From positions 1,364,001 to 1,428,000 of the forward strand of contig QJPP01000028.1 of the NCBI GenBank assembly GCA_003996215.1: DNA of 64,000 bases, read 5' to 3'. The translations under genes were made by a program, and so were the position numbers. The DNA comes from Jaltomata sinuosa. Its lineage: Eukaryota; Streptophyta; Magnoliopsida; Solanales; Solanaceae. Numbering within the stretch: position 1 is the first letter of the stretch; each line of letters starts with the position of its first letter. Shown piece by piece: positions 35,701 through 47,163 of the stretch. A model generated the notes under the pieces. It saw only the letters and a program-made list of their open reading frames with translations. It had not been told where the DNA came from and did no database searches.

Positions 35701-38700
35701 TCTCAAAATGACCCTGGATTTCTACTACTTAACCAATCGATTTTCTTTTACCTTTCTTTGCATCTATCATTTTGAAAAGCAATAGTTAAATCCTGAATCC
35801 TTACATATGTACCATGCTCGTCTATGCATACAAATAAAAAGAACAAACCTGCTGGAGTTTAAGATTTTGCAGAAGGTCACCTTTGCAATCCGTACTGCAT
35901 ATGTCTTCTTCAGTCTACAATAAAAGAAAACAAGGATTTGGGGTTCATTAAGAAAGGAACACAAAGTACAAGATATCAAGAGAAACAGACCCATGATCCA
36001 GTGACTTACCTCATCACATATATACTCCCCATACTTCCCACATACCACACAAGCAGGTTCTCCTGGAAGAGGAAATCGCTGCTCACTGCGAGTTTTAACT
36101 CTATCTGTTTCATTTCCACTACCTAAAAGGATTAATGGAGAAAATTATGTAAGAGAGAATGAATGGGAAGCTCTCGAAAGCCACAATAAACAAGCTGTTC
36201 ACAAATTTCAGACTTGAGAAAATAAAACTAATTGACTATCTGTCAAGGGATTTCTAGATTAGTGGTTAACGGATTCCTTCAAGAATATTGAGTCAAACCT
36301 TTAAAGATAGGGAAAAAAATTGTTCCATGTTGCTAAACATCTTTTTTGGCATTCTTTCCTTGGATGCAATCAAAAAGTGGCATCGTATTCAATTTGACTT
36401 GTAGAATAAAATGCCTTATACAGATACATATATCTGCATAGATATGTATATCAGTATATCTACATAAACAAACACATATGTATGTATGGACATAGATCCG
36501 TTATCAAAAAATGTATGGACAGAGATTTGATACTATCCAGAGTGTTGAAAACATAGCAATGTTTTTCTGTATTTTTAGTTTCTGATAATTGGAGGCAATC
36601 TTCACCGGCACAAGGATCTCCTACGGTATCCTCCATTATGATAGAAATCGACGATGAGTTTACGACGGCTTTCAAGTAGTGAGGAATAGGCTAACCAGCA
36701 GACTGTCATGGAATAAGTTCATTGTTGAAGACAAGAACAAGTGGATCTAGTTTCGAGAGCATGTCTTACTCTAATGGGGGCATGTAGTTTCCAAGTGAAG
36801 GAAAGTGGAACTTTTTTTTTGGTTGCCTGGCCGGTGACGGGTACCTACATTGGGCCCCGACTATACCGGATTATGTGTCAGAAGCATCAAATGATGTTTT
36901 ATGAGGTGGGGGAATCCTAATCCAATGCCCTAAGCTCGCGGTGACAGAATGCTGTTATGTCCTTGGAGCGTAAGGCCCATTTAAGGGGGAAGCGCTCCCT
37001 AATAGAATTTTTTCCATACCCACGGCACCACAACCCTTGTTGGCAAAGGAAAGTGAAACATTTATATAATATCCTAGCTATCTTGCTGGTTCATTATAAA
37101 GCCTACTAAAGAGAAAATCTTTTAGAACGAGAAAGAGCAACTAAAAGTCTATTCCATAGGCGAGTCAACCAGAAAGTATTTTAAGAATGAGAAAGCCAAC
37201 TAAAAGGCTATTCGATAGCCGATCTTATTGCCAAGTAGAGGGGGATATGTAGATGCATTATGTACACACATATACATACACACACTTCTACCCCACATGA
37301 CTCTTATAGATACTTCTGATGAAAGGGATACGTAATAGACAGTATATAAAGTCACAAAGTAGAATAAATAAAATTCCAGTTCTACTAACCTTTAACCAGT
37401 AAAATTCCAGTGTTCGAATAAGGATTATCCCCCTTTTCACATTCTGACGAAGTGCTAGCATCACCTGAAAGTTTCATGGACATTTTTTCATGAGCTCAGT
37501 CTTGGCAGAAAAACTTCCTACTCCTCGCTCATTCAAGTAAGAGGACAAAAGGAGAAAATGGGAATTAAAAGATTCAACAAGTCAAAACTTAGAAGATAAA
37601 CACGATCTATACATACTTTGCAGACAAGTACATGAATGATATGGATACTAGAACTCACAAACATATACAAAAGGAAAGAGAGACTCCCTAAGGATGGCTG
37701 ATATTCTTCTGCGCAATAATCCAGTACAATAAAAAGACTGAACAAGGGAAGTGCAGTGAAAAGTCAAGGAGGTCCAATTCAGCAGGTATATGCAAATGAT
37801 CGACACCAAAGCGTCAGTAAGTGGAACCTTCAAAATGCAAAAGATAAAATCCTTTTGAAAGTCAAAACTATAAAATCCTTTTGAAAGTCAAAACTACTTT
37901 CTATCCAAAATAGCAATGATTCAATATAACACGGATGATGGAAACGAAATATGGAATTCCTCAAACAAGCAAGGATGCTTTGAGTCGCAATGCACACATC
38001 CGATCAATTGCATACCCAAACTAAAATTAAACCTTTTGAATTCATCTAGAATTAACCAAAAAGAAGAAAAAAAGCCAAATGAAGCTTACTGTCGTTCAAC
38101 AGTACTAAGTCTCAAAAAAAAAAATGAAACTTACTGTCGTACTCCACCAAATGCAATGCTGAACTTGAAGGTTCCTGGAACAGAATAGGAACCCAAAAAA
38201 TCACTGAACCATAACTGACATGACACTAAATATAAGGTACAGAACACATTAAAACAAATAGTTCCCATTACCAAAACTTCCGCAGTCAATTCTTGATAAG
38301 ACTGAGTTGAACTAGCCTCCTTCCTGCATTTCAAGTACATAAAGAACATCTCACAACTCCAGATTTCACAAATAACCTTTTTCTTTTCTGGCCACACCCC
38401 GGCTAATTAAAGTGAAAAAGAAAAATCTACTTGATGATTTGAAGATAAACAGAAGATTAATACTCCCTCTATTTCAATTTGTTCGTCTTACTTTCCTTTT
38501 TTAGTCTATTTCTGTTTCAATTTATTTGTATTACTTTCCTTTTTTAGTCTATTTAAAAAAGAATGTCTCTTTCCTTTTTCGACAAATTCTTTAACTCTAA
38601 TTTTTCACCGCATGTTTAACACCACAATATTAAAGGGCATTTTAGTACATTTTATATATATTTAGTTTAGGCGTAATACATAAAAGTGTCTTTTAAGTTG

Positions 38701-39363
38701 GCCTCAGCTGGCATGCCCTCCAACGTTAGGTGTGCACAAGTAGACACACGCATCCTACGTGGCATAATACACGTAAGACTCCATGTAGGATGCAAATTGC
38801 CACGTAGGACGCGTGTCTACTTGTTTAATTTTATATAAGTTTAAGTGTCTACTTGTGCACACCCAAAGTTGGAGGGTATAGTTGTCAGCTGAGGCCAATT
38901 TAAAGTGCACGTTTATGTATTATGCCTTTAATTTAAAACCACAAAATTCAAAAATTAAACTTCGTGTCAAGTCAAAACACCACAAATAAATAGAAACGAA
39001 GTGAGTAATAAAATCACCTCCTTTTTTCAATATAATCCTGGTGAGACATAGGCAAATCATTCTCTTCCACTTCATTTTTCTGCTGCACCTTACATTTCCG
39101 TTCCCTTCGGCGTTTCCTGTTGCCGGTTTTTTCCTCGACGGAAATCGCGTCAACCGGAGGAGGAACGTTACCGGTAACAACATTATAAGCTGCAAAAGAG
39201 TGAAAAAAATACGAATTAAATTGAAGAATAATGAAGAAAATAGAAAACCTAGAGGAAGAATATAAGAATTGAAACCTTGAAGATTTTGAATAGCAGAATT
39301 GAGATTGAAAGCTTTGTTGTATGCAATTGAAGGGTTCTTGTAGAAATTGGTCCTCGTCGCCAT
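29761..39363 (-). CDS. HIT-type plus CCHC zinc-finger protein, 15 exons
   Basis: Minus-strand exons: 39363-39276, 39189-39018, 38323-38272, 38174-38135, 37464-37390, 36122-36010, 35914-35849, 34170-34028, 33779-33677, 33585-33527, 32109-32005, 31513-31438, 30597-30485, 30012-29953, 29863-29761. All are GT-AG, all phases agree, and the total is 1368 nt = 455 aa plus stop. Domains in order: N-terminus MATRTNFYKNPS; basic block GNRKRRRERK; MSHQDYIEKRR; a HIT zinc finger with Cys 167, 170, 178, 186 and 190 (CVVCGKYGEYICDETEEDIC); WDYDRHRWSKKR; a zinc knuckle C250-x2-C253-x4-H258-x4-C263; and a Cys/His-rich C-terminal third (~305-440) resembling stacked B-box or UBP-like fingers. The HIT finger most resembles that of DDX59/RH41-type helicases, but no helicase domain follows. 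It is probably nuclear; the function is unknown to me. The last acceptor (29864) could instead be nine bases upstream. Confidence 0.85.
32431..32538. repeat. perfect 54-bp tandem duplication in intron 10 of the HIT/CCHC gene
   Basis: The unit starting tttagcaggatgccagagat and ending cataaagcac is present twice with no difference. Since 54 is divisible by three, the antisense frame stays open across it (LYETAVARLFHLWHPAK repeated), but there is no sign that this frame is an exon. Confidence 0.95.
38461..39007. mobile_element. Stowaway-like MITE with a second MITE inserted
   Basis: The outer element starts tactccctctatttcaattt and ends aatagaaacgaagtgagta, the usual Stowaway ends. Inside, 38670-38926 has inverted ends ggcgtaatacataaaagtgt and gcacgtttatgtattatgcc, flanked on both sides by TTTA. 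The outer 5' end also contains a tandem duplication of about 55 bp. Both lie in intron 2 of the HIT/CCHC gene. Confidence 0.85.
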
Positions 39364-39501
39364 TTTCCTCTTTTCCCTTTCTCTATGTACAAATGATTTA
39401 TTTTACCTTACTTTTATTTTTCATTTTTTGAGTGCCAACAATATGCTAAATACTCTCCTAATTACTACTAATAAATACTATAAATTAACACTCCTTACTC
39501 A

Positions 39502-40044
39502 GAGGTGTTCACGAGTCAATTTGAATTGATTATTGATCAAAACCAAAATTAAATTAATATAATTAATTTTTAAATTATTAAAATTAAATTAAATCAAATA
39601 TAATATATATTTATCTGTTTGATTGTTATCGATTTGATTCGATTGTTCGGTTATTAACACACACGAAAATAAAAGAAGCTATTTATTCAAAAAAAAGATA
39701 ATAGTACTTTCAAAAAAAAAAAAATGTTATGAGATTATCACATAAAATAATAAAATAACATACTTTAATACATGATATCTAAACTATAAGCAAAATTTGA
39801 TGAAAACACATACAGTATAAGATAATTAAAATTATTCATAGAAAATAATAAATTATGTTTATATAATTATAAAAAATATGTATATAATTTATCTGTTCAA
39901 TTGAGTTATTTCGTCGGCCTTTTTGAATAAAATCAAAATCAAATTAAATATTATCGACTTTTAAAAAAAATCAAATCAAATAAAAATCGATTTGGTTCAA
40001 TTTTTTAATTTGGATCGATTTTTACCCAAATCGTGAACACCCTT
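39502..40044. mobile_element. MITE with short inverted ends
   Basis: The ends gaggtgttcacgagtcaatt and ggatcgatttttacccaaat|cgtgaacaccctt are inverted repeats over the 'aggtgttcacga' core. The interior is very AT-rich. It lies just upstream of the HIT/CCHC gene start. Confidence 0.65.
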
Positions 40045-42379
40045 ATCTATACTAAAAAAAATCATTTTTATCTTTTTCTCTTTATATTTTTCTCAAAACA
40101 TCATAATTCATAAACAATAAATGTGTAGAAAAATCAAAAAGAATTTTATATATTAGTTTGATTAACTCATAGGCTTAGTCAAATATTTGATAATTCTCTT
40201 TAACTTTGTTTGTATTTGGTGATACTAATTTAAGAAAATTATCATGCAAAATGTGATAGCACCAATTAGTGTTACGATTCAAATTTTATAAGTTGTGATC
40301 GATACTTGGTGACTTAACCCAATTATTGGAACTATTTTATTTAATGAGAAAAGAAAAAAAATTATTTTTTATTTTATACGATAGATACCTAATTCAAAAT
40401 AAGATAAATATTATAATAACTAATGAACGATCTATGATTGCAAAAAACATCTTCATCACTATATTCACTTATCATTATTATCTCTAGTCAAATTTTAAAA
40501 AATAATACATAAAAAATATTTATTATCTTGTAAAAAGCTATAAGGCGTTGAAAATAACTGAAAATGATTGTTAATATTTTATAAACTAAGCATCAAAAGC
40601 TCAGGTACATAGCTTTTGTTAATGCACTTTTCATATATTATTTTTGTGAAATAAATTTCTCAGATGGTCAATTAGTTATAACCTTTGATACCATATAAAA
40701 TTATAGTAATATTTTTAATTAGCAAAGTGTTTAATTTACACTTTATTTTGTATTTATCAGACATCTACAATATTTTTATAAAATATTCATAGTTTAATAT
40801 CATAAAATTTAACTAGAGAAATAAAGTAAAAAAATTATTAAAAAATTCATTCTCATCAATATGAAATATCAAATTCTTATACAGTCAATTAAAAATATTC
40901 AAATCAAATTCTAGGTCAATTGTCTCCTTCACAGTTGTAAAGTACAAAATTTCAACTAAAAACTTGTGCGTACTTATCTTAAAATACATATTATTGGAGG
41001 TAATCACGAAATTTTTTATACCAAATAATTTTATTTTTTATTATATTTTTTGCTCTTTTAAAATAATAGACAACAAAGCGTTTAATAGTTGCATGAATTC
41101 AATTTTCTTACATATAAATAAGTGATAAAGATAAGTTAATATTAAAAGTGAATATAAAAAATAGAATGAGATACGACTAATTGTGACAAGAAAACATATT
41201 GTGCAAGGTTTGATGATTAAAAAAAGGTTTAAGAAAAAATTTGTAGAACTATCAAGTGATACAACATGTAATTTTATAATAATAAATTTGTGATGAAGAT
41301 GAGTTTTACTAAAGTATCTACACAAAAAATAATAAAATTATACAATTATTAGGTACTTTTTCATTCTAAAGAGTAATTCAATCGATATAAAGATATTGAA
41401 TTTTTTGCTCAACTTGTAACATGTCATATTTGAACAATCCTAGCCTTCAAATTTTAAATAATTTTAGTACTGAAAATTTTACTTATATAGTTTAATCTTG
41501 TCATGTTTTACATTGTGTGCATGTACAAAATTTTATACAAGTAATTGTGAGTTAGGTATCTACGTGAAAATGTATATAGAAAAGAGTTGCAAACATTTAT
41601 GATTTTTATTTTGTAAAAATATAACACTCATGAATATGAAAAATAGAGATAGATAAAATAAATTTAAAAAATGCATAATAATTTATCGTGTGCATAGGTA
41701 TTTGTGGGTCTCAATTTTTATTTTTTTAATTAATTAATTTTTATTTATAGTATAACTGCAATACATTTTTTAAAAAGAGTAAAGCATTAACAACACTTTT
41801 AATCCTTGTTTATAGCATAACTATGATACATATTTTATTTAAGAGTTTGAAGCAGCAAAAAAGATTTTTATTAGTTATTAATATAAAACTTAAAAAGTAA
41901 AATATGAACTTAAAAAAATGGATATTTTGGATATATAATTAATATTTTATTTTTTATTGCAAATTGTCTAGAAGTTGTTACAATTTTGTGTTCTAAAATT
42001 GAAATTTAAAAAAAAAATTAAACTGCCTAATAGCTTTTTTGTGAGAATGATTGTTTGTGAAAAAATGAAAGTTGTTGTGAGAATGGTTCTATTTTAATAG
42101 TAACTTTTTAATTTAGAATTAAAAATATTTATTAATTTATTAATTAAATACAAATAAATATCAGAATCTTTCTCACTCACAAAGTTATAAGCTCTGATAT
42201 CATATAAATATTGTTGAAGTGATACAAAATTATGTACGTTATTAGAGGTTTGAATGAATTTAAATACACGTTATTTCTAAGAAGACTATTCTAACTGACA
42301 AAGAATTCTTACCCTTTCTTTTGTTGGTTATTACTTATGGTATTATATTGTATCGTTACTATCAATATCATATTTATGA
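40045..42379. repeat. AT-rich decayed retroelement-like repeat, copy A
   Basis: Bases ~40070-40700 resemble 48490-49130 and partly 47250-47690 in text and order. Bases 42180-42310 resemble 47660-47790. At 42190 and 47670 the phrase 'gctctgatatcatataaa' / 'gctttgataccatataaa' is, read on the minus strand, close to a tRNA-Met primer-binding site next to an LTR end. These are therefore probably remnants of a Copia-like element in minus orientation. No protein-coding part survives. Confidence 0.45.
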
Positions 42380-42559
42380 AAGAAGACATTATATTGTCTA
42401 CGGAAGATATTCAGGGGGCAGAAGACTTGCTGCAATCACTGAAGGCCATGGAAAAGAAACGTGACAAAGAAAAAGTATGAAGAAGACAGACTAAGTGGCT
42501 GTCACTATCAACTGAACAGTATATAAACTGTTTAAACAGTAAATTCACTGTTTAGGGAC

Positions 42560-42800
42560 CCATATGGGACCCCTTTCTACTGTACAAAGATTCTTTATGT
42601 TTTCTTTCTTTTTCTATATAAGTTCTCATTTTGTTAAGTAGGAGAACACACAGAAAATTCTTACAATCTCTCTCTTTTTTCTAGAATAGCTTTGTAAAGA
42701 AAACTTCAGAAAACGTTTGCCACTGTTCCGACTTTAATAAAATTTTTGGATCAGTATTCGCAAGCAACCTTGGCTCTTGGTCGTCCTTAAGGTATTTACT
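42560..42800 (+). promoter_or_regulatory. pararetroviral promoter and terminal-redundancy region
   Basis: A TATA box (TATATAA, 42615-42621) is followed by a short pyrimidine-rich leader. About 120 bp downstream lies AATAAA (42736-42741). Close spacing of promoter and poly(A) signal is typical of the caulimovirid terminally redundant transcript. Activity in the host is unknown. Confidence 0.6.
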
Positions 42801-43327
42801 TTTTAGTTCTATTTACCATAGTTCTCTTCTCTTAGCCAGGACTATGTCCGCTAAACGGCTTCCATATCCATGTCTCTTACCTAACGTCTCTCCTATATGC
42901 ACCATGAACGGATCTAAGCTTTATTAAAATAGAAAGAAATTTTTTATAAGGTTTCTTGACTTGGTTCTGAGATGCTGGTACAGTCGGATCTAGAACTACT
43001 CTTATTGTCTCTGTCTGGCAAGCCTGTAGCAAGCCATGACCTCCTTAGCCCGAGATATGTGTTGAAAAGGGCGGCTCTTGGTCCGGTTAGAACCGCTATT
43101 GGGTTAGAACCGTTGGACAAGAGTATAATAAGAGTATGTACTATGGTCCTGACAGGCCCTTTGCTCAGGTAAAAGAGTTAGTCTCTTCCATACAGTCTAA
43201 AGAAATTGTATAAAAAATTCTCGAATATTTCAGTTCTTATGCCTGCGTTTATGCGCCAGTATAAGGATGCTGAATTGCTAGATCATAGACTATGGAGGAC
43301 TACCGTCCGGTCTCCGATCCTGTAATC

Positions 43328-43336
43328 TGGTATCAG
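43328..43336 (+). other. tRNA-Met primer-binding-like site
   Basis: TGGTATCAG matches the first nine bases of the initiator-Met primer-binding site used by caulimovirids and Copia elements; the following bases (tattt) diverge. A second, inverted PBS-like site (gtatcagagcc on the minus strand) lies near 46770-46780. Confidence 0.5.
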
Positions 43337-43340
43337 TATT

Positions 43341-43780
43341 TCGGAGATTAATAAGCTCATTGCTCAAAATAATTATTTGGGTTTATATGTCAAAGTTTTG
43401 GGAGAACATATTGTCTCTCTAGATAAAAAAAACTTGATGAAATGACTATTTTAATGAAAAGTATAAAAACTGATATAGCTAAAACTACTATTGCTTCAAC
43501 TAGTAAAGCAGCAGTAGTCTCTACCTTTATTCAAAGGCCTCCTGAGATTCAGGATTTTAAGATTAAATCTGTAACTGATTTAGAAGAACTTCTTGATAAA
43601 AAAATTTCAGATTTAAATATAAAACCTATTGATTTATCGCACGATTTTGCTGAAAAAATTGAAAGAACTGGTGATTATAAAAATCAGATTTTCGCAGAGG
43701 TTAATAAGCTCAAAGGTTACCCCCGAAAGAATAGTAGCTATGCTACGAGTTCAGTCTTTACCTTGCTTAATTCTTGCTAA
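43341..43780 (+). pseudogene. pararetroviral polyprotein fragment upstream of a deletion
   Basis: Open text (43341-43437, then a one-base frame change near 43425-43432 in an A run, then 43442-43780) resembles the mid-region of a solendovirus-like protein, with lysine- and isoleucine-rich helical sequence. Near 43740 it jumps to reverse-transcriptase/RNase H sequence. The two parts do not belong together in a complete virus, so an internal deletion is inferred. Confidence 0.6.
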
Positions 43781-43786
43781 CCCTGC

Positions 43787-44182
43787 TTGGCAAAAATTAT
43801 TGAAACAGATGCCTCAAATATTGATTACGGCGGGATTCTTAAACAAATTAATCCCAATGACAAAAATGAATATCTTATAAGATTTCATTCAGGTAAATGG
43901 ACAGAAGCCCAGAAAAAATATGCAACTGTGGCTCATGAAATGCTTACAATTGTTAAGTGTGTCCTAAAATTTCAAGATGATTTATATAATCAAAAGTTTT
44001 TAATAAAAACTGATGCTCAATCGGTCAAATACATGTTTGACAAGGATTTCAAGCATGATGCGTCCAAACTTATATTTGCAAGGTGGCAGGCTCAATTAGC
44101 CCCATTTGATTTCGATATCCATTATAAGAAGGGGAGTGATAATTCTTTACCTGACTTCTTATCCCGAAAGTATATCCAATAA
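43787..44182 (+). pseudogene. pararetroviral RNase H domain remnant
   Basis: 131 codons remain open. The start (ETDASNIDYGG) contains the first RNase H Asp in its usual setting. KYATVAHEM carries the conserved Glu region, KTDAQSVKYM supplies the next Asp, and the segment ends near LPDFLSRKYI, the usual C-terminal end of the caulimovirid RT/RNase H polyprotein. The upstream catalytic RT palm (YxDD) is absent, so it cannot replicate alone. Confidence 0.85.
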
Positions 44183-44212
44183 AATATTTTATTTGACATT
44201 TTTTTTGAAAAG

Positions 44213-44559
44213 GCCTTGATTTCCATTTTAAAGGTAATTATATTACCAAAAGATCTTAAACAGCTCATTATTGAAATCATCATAAATGATTTAGTAAGAG
44301 AAGATTTCTCTATACATGACTACTCGGAAAATATCTGGGAAGACTTAACAGATTATTTTACAGAATGACTAATCTGTTTTCCTACAGGATGGATCCGTCT
44401 TGGAGGCAAGTTCGGGGAAGAGGACGGGGAAGATCAGCCCCGGGAAGGTCCTCTGGACATTCCAGCTCTCAGGGATCGTCATATCGATCCAATTATCCAG
44501 TTATACAAATGGGTAACAGAAGCCTTATTAATAAAAAGATCTCAGATGAGGGTGAATCT
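44213..44559 (+). repeat. outer inverted-repeat arm, left copy (pairs with 46781-47163)
   Basis: This segment (end of the polymerase ORF and start of the coat ORF) reappears inverted at 46781-47163 with few differences. The right copy is 36 bp longer because of an internal tandem duplication at 46833-46904 (units starting tgtataactggataattgga). Confidence 0.9.
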
Positions 44560-46080
44560 TCATCATCTACTGCCCCTGAGCAGATTATTAATTTGGAAAA
44601 TATTCCAAAGGAGAGCCCGTTATATGAGCATGCGCATGCATATTTGCATGCACAAAGGCAGAAAGATACTTTTGCCTCAGTTATAAAAGAAGATAATGAT
44701 AATATCATATCTTATGAGCAACTCCAAAAAAGGGAAATTATATTTCTCTTGGAAAACTCTGATATACAGAGAAAAAATGAACCATGGAAAATATTCTAGA
44801 GGTACTTGATTAAGGGATTATATTTCCCGGGAGAGTCATACAAAACTCGGTTATACTATGAAACCATATTGACAAGTACTGGCAGTGCAGAAATTCAGCA
44901 CTTTTGCCCTACGGGTTATACTCCGGAAGAGAATGTTTATAATTTCTCAAAAATAATCATCAAACAGATTATATCTGTTGAAGACTGGGGAATGTCCACT
45001 ATGAAAGAAAGGCAGCTTAGCCTTAAGGGTATTCCTATGAACTTTACTTATTGGGATTATATCCAAGCTTTCAGTGAAACGTTGTTTTATAATAATGATA
45101 AAAACAAACATACTTGGTTTGTAAAAATTTGCGCAAAAGTATTTGCAGAACCAATCCCAAACTGGTTCATTAACTGGTGGTCATACCACGGTCCTACAAT
45201 CCAGATATTACCGTAAATTTTCTCCAATTATACAAAGAATGGAAGAAGGTATCCCCTTTTCTCGGGGAATTATATCACGAAGATCATATCTGCTGGTTAG
45301 AAAAAATTGACCAGATGTATTTCTTTATAGAATTCTCAATACCGTGGATCTATAAATGGGCTTCCAAAATAGGATTCACAGAGGAAAATGTTCCCTGCTT
45401 ATACCGAGTTTATTATAACAACTTCTGGGAAAAATTGTTAAAAAAGGATCCCAGGTCCAAACAGATGAATGGACAAGAACTTATTGATACCATTATCAAC
45501 ACAATTAACGATTATAAAGAACTTCCTCAAAAGGGAATTAGCGTTGATAATCCCTCCGTCAGGCATATTGCCCGAAGAATCTCCACTCAAGAGGGAGATA
45601 AAGAAGCAATGATCACGTTCTACTACCCTCGTCCTACCCCTCAAGATGTCTTGATAGAGGAACGAGATTGGAATCAGACTAATAAGTCTTACAGCGGTTC
45701 GGAGATTTACGAATGAAATCTCGATGGATTATCAGATAGGCAGTTGACCATTCTTGTTCATAGGATGCTTATGTATTCAACCATATGCAAAAGCGTCAAA
45801 AATAGTGACAGGAATATCTGCAAAATGATTGTAGCAGGTTTTACAGGTCAGCTCAGAGGATGGTGGGATAACTACCTAAACATAGAGGAGAAAGCCTCTA
45901 TCATTAACGCCGTTGCCGAAAATGAAGGAATTGATAACCTAGGCATGGCTCTCACTGCCAACAGAGAAGATGCAGTGTATACCTTGGTTATGACCATTAT
46001 AGAACACTTTAATGGTAGATTTACCTCTCAGCATGAAACGATTCGTACCCTCCTTAATGGACTCAAGTGTCCCACTTTGA
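44365..46080 (+). pseudogene. pararetroviral coat-protein ORF remnant, frame-broken
   Basis: Starts with an Arg/Gly/Ser-rich, nucleic-acid-binding-like N-terminus (RGRGRGRSAPGRSSG near residue 18). It then runs through several open blocks (44365-44799, 44806-45216, 45177-45716, 45744-46080) separated by stops and frame changes near 44800, 45200 and 45716. Late sequence contains AGFTGQLRGWWDNYL, a gag/coat-like helix. The CCHC finger expected at the coat-protein end is missing because the sequence meets an inversion at about 46058. Confidence 0.7.
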
Positions 46081-46384
46081 CCAAATCAATTTGGTGTGGA
46101 ATCGTTAAGGAGGGTAAGAATCGTTTCATGCTGAGAGGTAAATCTACCATTAAAGTGTTCTATAATGGTCATAACCAAGGTATACACTGCATCTTCTCTG
46201 TTGGCAGTGAGAGCCATGCCTAGGTTATCAATTCCTTCATTTTCGGCAACGGCGTTAATGATAGAGGCTTTCTCCTCTATGTTTAGGTAGTTATCCCACC
46301 ATCCTCTGAGCTGACCTGTAAAACCTGCTACAATCATTTTGCAGATATTCCTGTCACTATTTTTGACGCTTTTGCATATGGTTG
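45778..46384. repeat. 280-bp near-perfect inverted repeat with 47-bp loop (viral)
   Basis: Bases 45778-46057 and 46105-46384 are reverse complements; by eye I see one mismatch (near 46045/46117). The 47-bp spacer is 46058-46104. Both arms are coat-protein coding sequence. Transcription through it would give a long hairpin RNA. Confidence 0.95.
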
Positions 46385-46389
46385 GTAAC

Positions 46390-46780
46390 CCTTTAAGGGT
46401 AAGTGATTTAAAAGCAATTTGAACCATGCCAATATGCAGATAATTATACTGATTTTTATAAAGATCAATATCTCATTTATTTAATAAACGAATAGTTTGT
46501 TCAGACGAATTTAATGCTAAAGATTGTTCAGTTGTTTTAATCAACTGCTTAGTAGATAGTTTATCAAACCAACCATAATCATAAATGGTTTTAATAGGAA
46601 CTTTAGGAATCGTCCATTTGTTTAACAAATCAAGGTTTTGAGGTATATCTACCTCCTCGAGTCTAGTACTTTTAGTACTCATTTCTCCGAGATCCATAAT
46701 ATCAATGAAGTTCCATATCTATATCCATTACTTTCGCATCCATCTCATATATACCATGAACAAATTCTAGGCTCTGATAC
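46390..46780 (-). pseudogene. pararetroviral movement-protein 5' fragment with leader
   Basis: On the minus strand, a PBS-like site near 46775 is followed by a start region (MDLGEMSTKSTRLEEVD at 46697) and, after a stop near 46475, by LHIGMVQIAF and a basic 'LTLKG' segment. These are hallmarks of the caulimovirid movement-protein N-terminal half. It is cut off at 46384 where the inverted coat-protein arm begins. Confidence 0.7.
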
Positions 46781-47163
46781 AGATTCACCCTCATCTGAGA
46801 TCTTTTTATTAATAAGGCTTCTGTTACCCATTTGTATAACTGGATAATTGGATCGATATGACGATCCCTGTATAACTGGATAATTGGATCGATATGACGA
46901 TTCCTGAGAGCTGGAATGTCCAGAGGACCTTCCCGGGGCTGATCTTCCCCGTCCTCTTCCCCGAACTTGCCTCCAAGGCGAATCCATCCTGTAGGAAAAC
47001 AGATTAGTCATTCTGTAAAATAATCTGTTAAGTCTTCTCGGATATTTTCCGAGTAGTCATGTATAGAGAAATCTTCTCTTACTAAATCATTTATGATGAT
47101 TTCAATAATGAGTTGTTTAAGATCTTTTGGTAATATAATTACCTTTAAAATGAAAATCAAGGC

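Larger units (their letters stand above)
42380..47163. mobile_element. endogenous pararetrovirus (Caulimoviridae, solendovirus-like), rearranged
   Basis: A viral promoter and leader (42590-43330), polyprotein pieces, RNase H, coat-protein region and movement-protein fragment are present in scrambled order. The right part (46105-47163) is inverted relative to the left. Protease and most of the reverse transcriptase are missing and several frames are broken. It is a non-functional integrated copy of the type known in Solanaceae (LycEPRV-like). The assignment rests on recognisable caulimovirid domains and gene order; the exact genus is inference. Confidence 0.85.

Noticed and set aside
42380..47163. 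Intact, replication-competent endogenous virus
   Set aside because: Protease and reverse-transcriptase core missing, movement and coat regions broken, right half inverted.
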